The translations under genes and the position numbers were made by a program. Positions 6,261 through 7,936 of a DNA stretch of 7,936 bases are shown here, in pieces. Each line of letters opens with the position of its first letter. The stretch's first letter is position 1. Origin of the DNA: an uncultured Propionibacteriaceae bacterium (GTDB lineage Bacteria; Actinomycetota; Actinomycetes; Propionibacteriales; Propionibacteriaceae); the NCBI GenBank assembly GCA_938012815.1, contig CALLVV010000069.1, forward strand, positions 1-7,936, in the 5' to 3' direction. Below the pieces are notes generated by a model. The model was not told the origin of the DNA. It worked only from the letters and a program-made list of their open reading frames with translations, and did no database searches.

Positions 6261-6442
6261 GTGGTAGAGTTCCTTACCTCCGTCACCAAGAGCTGGCAGA
6301 AGCTGCTGGAGTTCGCCAGGACGTTGCCGCCCGACGACGGAGTCACTACAGCCACCGCCACCACGACCACCATAGCCGCTCTCCCCCGCCTCGGCGCCTC
6401 CGCCAGCATCACACCCACCTCACGCCAGCGCAGAAGGACGAC
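6261..6442 (+). other. Coding-like leader before the double-HTH gene, in a different frame
   Basis: From GTG 6261 the plus frame reads VVEFLTSVTKSWQKLLEFAR then TLPPDDGV, which looks like real protein, then degenerates into a Thr/Ala run over an ACC/CAC-rich tract (about 6350-6373). The downstream double-HTH frame, offset by one base, begins to look coding at about 6419 (HLTPAQKDD). This suggests one longer gene of which the two parts are now out of frame, through a slip in the repetitive tract. Alternatively they are unrelated and the HTH gene starts at 6443. Confidence 0.3.
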
Positions 6443-6718
6443 GTGGTCGCCCTCTACCAGCAGGGTGTGCCGGTACGCGAGATCTGCCAGCACTATGGCA
6501 TCAGCAAGCAGCAAGTCAGCGACCTCCGCGCCGCTCGTGGCATTCCCCGTCGGCCGCGCGGCCTGAGTGATGAGCAAAAGCGTCAGGCCGAGCAGCGCTA
6601 CCTCGCTGGGCAGTCCTGCGCCGCCATCGGCCACCAGATCGGCGTGCATGCCAAGACCATCCGCCGCCACCTCCATACCACCAGCGTCGCCCTGCATCCC
6701 AGGCCCGGCACCGCATGA
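6443..6718 (+). CDS. Double helix-turn-helix DNA-binding protein
   Basis: The product (91 residues from GTG 6443) has two tandem helix-turn-helix units: VALYQQGVPVREICQHYGIS with KQQVSDLRAARG (about residues 2-34) and AEQRYLAGQSCAAIGHQIGV with HAKTIRRHLHTTSV (about 49-82), joined by a basic IPRRPRGLSDEQKRQ linker. This resembles resolvase/Hin-type and transposase N-terminal HTH pairs, and the small HTH proteins that accompany recombinases on actinobacterial mobile elements. GTG 6443 has AGAAGGA at 4 nt spacing; the domain similarity, however, starts earlier (LTPAQKDD), so the true start may lie upstream or in another frame. It ends with TGA overlapping an ATG (6715-6718). Its function as regulator or recombination accessory is inferred. 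No catalytic domain is present. Confidence 0.6.
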   Translation: MVALYQQGVPVREICQHYGISKQQVSDLRAARGIPRRPRGLSDEQKRQAEQRYLAGQSCAAIGHQIGVHAKTIRRHLHTTSVALHPRPGTA

Positions 6719-6810
6719 GCAGCAGCACGCAGCAGGCAGAGAACCACCGGCAAGCGACTCACCCATCACCAGCAGAGACGCCGCTCAACCAACCGCAGTT
6801 CCCTCATCCC

Positions 6811-7213
6811 TCATCGGCCACATACCGCCTGCCGCAACCAGCCTCCTGCCGCCCGCGTCCCAGCACACGTCACCAACGTCATGACCTCATGCACCACCCT
6901 CACCAGCCGCCGAGCGCTTCCCAGCGTGATGCCTAGGCCCTGGAACCGTCGCCGTTGTAGAGTCAGGTGTCGCTGTCGTACGGGTACTGGTAGCACACCA
7001 GGACGAGTTCGGTGGCGGTGGGGGATGGTGAATGGTGCCAACCTCATCGGTAGTGCGCTCCAGGGCAATGCAAGACACGAGGGCTGGGGTGGCTTCGTGG
7101 AGATGGTCGTCTGGCGTGTCTGGTGCGCCGGCATCGTGGCCAATGCGCCAAGCTGGGCAGCTGGCGGTTGGAGGTGTGTTGTTCTCCTCGACGCGGTCTG
7201 CTGGTGTTGCCAT
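6811..7213 (-). pseudogene. DUF6907-like small protein, degraded by frameshifts and stops
   Basis: On the minus strand ATG 7213-7211 is preceded by GGGGAG at 4 nt. It encodes MATPADRVEENNTPPTASCP then AWRIGHDAGAPDTPDDHLHE and ATPALVSCIALERTTDEVG. The CPAW..GH.....DDH.H core matches the actinobacterial DUF6907 family (CPSWC..H...D...H), though the second Cys of the motif is Arg here. Coding then changes frame: ELVLVCYQYPYDSDT is followed by a stop (tca at 6963-6965 on the plus strand), LYNGDG, and then in a third frame FQGLGITLGSARRLVRVVHE, which fits the family's C-terminal 'ITL..A..L...L' helix. The 3' limit is uncertain; the third frame stays open to 6811. DUF6907 genes are common on actinobacterial plasmids and integrative elements, in line with the HTH gene opposite. 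The family call is from motif memory. Confidence 0.5.
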
Positions 7214-7248
7214 TAGTCTCCCCGTCCTTGCCCTCCAGTGTGCGATGG

Positions 7249-7266
7249 CACTGTCGGGAGACAGTG
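7249..7266. promoter_or_regulatory. 7-bp hairpin upstream of the DUF6907-like gene
   Basis: CACTGTC and GACAGTG pair perfectly around a GGGA loop (7256-7259; TCCC on the minus strand). It lies about 35 nt upstream of the minus-strand ATG 7213, so it could be a repressor operator or a leader hairpin. No U-tract follows on either strand. Confidence 0.35.
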
Positions 7267-7341
7267 AAGCGGAGCATGGGAAGAGACGGGAGGGGGATGG
7301 ACTAAGGGAGAACGAGTACTCCGAAACCTGTCGTAGAACTA

Positions 7342-7716
7342 TCAGCAAGTCTGCGGCGGGCTAGGCCAAAAAAGCATCACAATATTCACCCCAAGAAAAA
7401 AAGCTGCGATAATTGCACATGCCACCTGCGCAGCAACGCTATAGTGTTTACTTTTATCAGGTTGAAGAAAATTGCTGACGCCAAGACCAAGAACAGTAAC
7501 AGCACATGAAAAAAGCCCAGCAAAAAACGAAACTTTATCGTATTGACCCCCTAGGCATTCTCGTAAAACAAATCCAGCAATTAGTCCCGCGATTATAGGA
7601 CCGCCAAGAATAAATCCATGTTTATCGCCATGCTCGGAGATCCAGTCTCCGAAACGTTGCCACCAGTTTCTGTTTTGATTTTCGGAACCAGGGTCAGATG
7701 CAGCCTCGTATGTCAT
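7342..7716 (-). CDS. AT-rich small three-helix membrane protein
   Basis: ATG 7716-7714 to TGA 7344-7342 encodes 124 residues. A hydrophilic N-terminus (about 1-32, acidic then Trp/Arg-containing: NWWQRFGDWISEHGDKHG) is followed by three predicted membrane helices at about 33-51, 62-84 and 93-117. Base composition is strikingly AT-rich compared with everything to its left, which suggests recent acquisition from another host. A strong promoter with -35 TTGACA sits so close that the mRNA should begin at or near the ATG; this agrees with the lack of a well-spaced Shine-Dalgarno. The last codons (about PSPPQTC) lie in GC-rich sequence across the composition break near 7365, so the native C-terminus may have been replaced. 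No family is recognised; small orphan membrane proteins next to IS elements are often effectors or immunity proteins, but this is not shown here. Confidence 0.7.
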   Translation of the reverse strand: MTYEAASDPGSENQNRNWWQRFGDWISEHGDKHGFILGGPIIAGLIAGFVLRECLGGQYDKVSFFAGLFSCAVTVLGLGVSNFLQPDKSKHYSVAAQVACAIIAAFFLGVNIVMLFWPSPPQTC

Positions 7717-7722
7717 AAATTC

Positions 7723-7751
7723 ATCTTACCTTCAGCAAAGGCGTGTGTCAA
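7723..7751 (-). promoter_or_regulatory. Near-consensus promoter giving a leaderless mRNA
   Basis: On the minus strand TTGACA (7751-7746) and TAAGAT (7728-7723) are separated by exactly 17 bp. Six bases after the -10 comes the ATG of the membrane-protein gene, so transcription would begin at about the A of the start codon. The -35 is 19 nt from the proposed IS end at 7771, so it belongs to the flanking DNA and not to the IS. Confidence 0.75.
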
Positions 7752-7770
7752 GAAAATCTCAGTTACTTAC

Positions 7771-7936
7771 TGGACGGTACCATGGGGTCGTAGCAACAGT
7801 GTGGACTGCTATAGGTTTTGTGAACGGCAGTGAAAAACTTGGATCATGGTTGAGGCTGCCACCCTGGTTTCCCCAATGTCTTGATGGACTTCGTTCGGGG
7901 TGCGGTACCCGAGCGAGGAATGAAGCCTGGTCTGAT
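7771..7936 (-). mobile_element. IS3-family insertion sequence, right edge of window
   Basis: The transposase end is read leftward from the window edge. About 38 bp beyond its stop, the plus strand shows TGGACGGTACCATGGGG beginning at 7771; its TG start (CA on the minus strand) agrees with IS3-family termini, and the composition changes around here. The exact end and target duplication cannot be proved because the other end is outside the window. Confidence 0.55.
7809..7936 (-). CDS. IS3-family transposase (OrfB), C-terminal 41 residues
   Basis: The minus frame from the window edge reads QTRLHSSLGYRTPNEVHQDI followed by GETRVAASTMIQVFHCRSQN and L, stopping at TAG 7811-7809. 'TR.HSSLGYRTP.E' is the hallmark C-terminal motif of IS3-group DDE transposases (OrfB), right after the catalytic Glu region, which lies outside the window. 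The frame is open to the edge. Only the tail is visible, so the subgroup and whether the element is intact cannot be judged. Confidence 0.85.
   Translation of the reverse strand, partial: QTRLHSSLGYRTPNEVHQDIGETRVAASTMIQVFHCRSQNL

Noticed and set aside
6041..6769. 242-residue minus-strand open frame
   Set aside because: It reads straight through the intrinsic terminator at 6187-6217 and lies opposite the double-HTH gene; the composition is that of a shadow.
6715..6936. 73-residue plus frame overlapping the stop of the double-HTH gene by ATGA
   Set aside because: Pro/His/Ser/Gln-rich and featureless, overlapping the minus-strand pseudogene; the ATGA overlap alone is weak evidence.

Overview
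The window is high-GC DNA with actinobacterial-looking codon use, GTG/TTG starts and actinobacterial families: a C-protein-like XRE regulator, a CopG/RHH toxin-antitoxin pair and a DUF6907-like gene. A genus cannot be named from the sequence. It reads as an accessory region: a few intact genes among decayed mobile and toxin-antitoxin remnants, closed on the right by an IS3-family insertion sequence.

Left part (1-2363). The 3' end of a family-16 glycoside-hydrolase-like gene enters from the left edge. Next come a perfect 18-bp palindrome and a small XRE regulator of the restriction-modification controller type, with no restriction or methylase gene beside it. After about 350 bp without a clear gene lies a broken type II toxin-antitoxin operon. 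The antitoxin has two reading-frame breaks. The toxin is interrupted by a 77-bp MITE-like element with 14-bp perfect terminal inverted repeats and a 5-bp target duplication; removing the element plus one target copy rejoins the toxin frame exactly. A later TAG also breaks the toxin. About 540 bp of probable remnant sequence follows.

Centre (2364-5864). The main intact gene encodes an 832-residue lipoprotein: lipobox, Pro/Ser/Thr linker, right-handed parallel beta-helix, RTX calcium-binding nonapeptides and a serralysin/AlgE-type C-terminal domain. It probably acts on, or binds, a polysaccharide outside the cell. With the GH16-like protein it suggests a polysaccharide theme, but the two are not in one operon. 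Convergent to it is a two-gene minus-strand operon: a 71-residue two-cysteine protein and a 154-residue polytopic membrane protein, both unrecognised.

Right part (5898-7936). Here are a headless gene fragment, a strong intrinsic terminator on the minus strand, a double helix-turn-helix protein, and a minus-strand DUF6907-like pseudogene, all typical debris of a plasmid or integrative element. At about 7365 the composition turns AT-rich. That AT-rich block holds a small three-helix membrane protein with a near-consensus promoter placed so that its mRNA should be leaderless. The window ends inside an IS3-family transposase gene.
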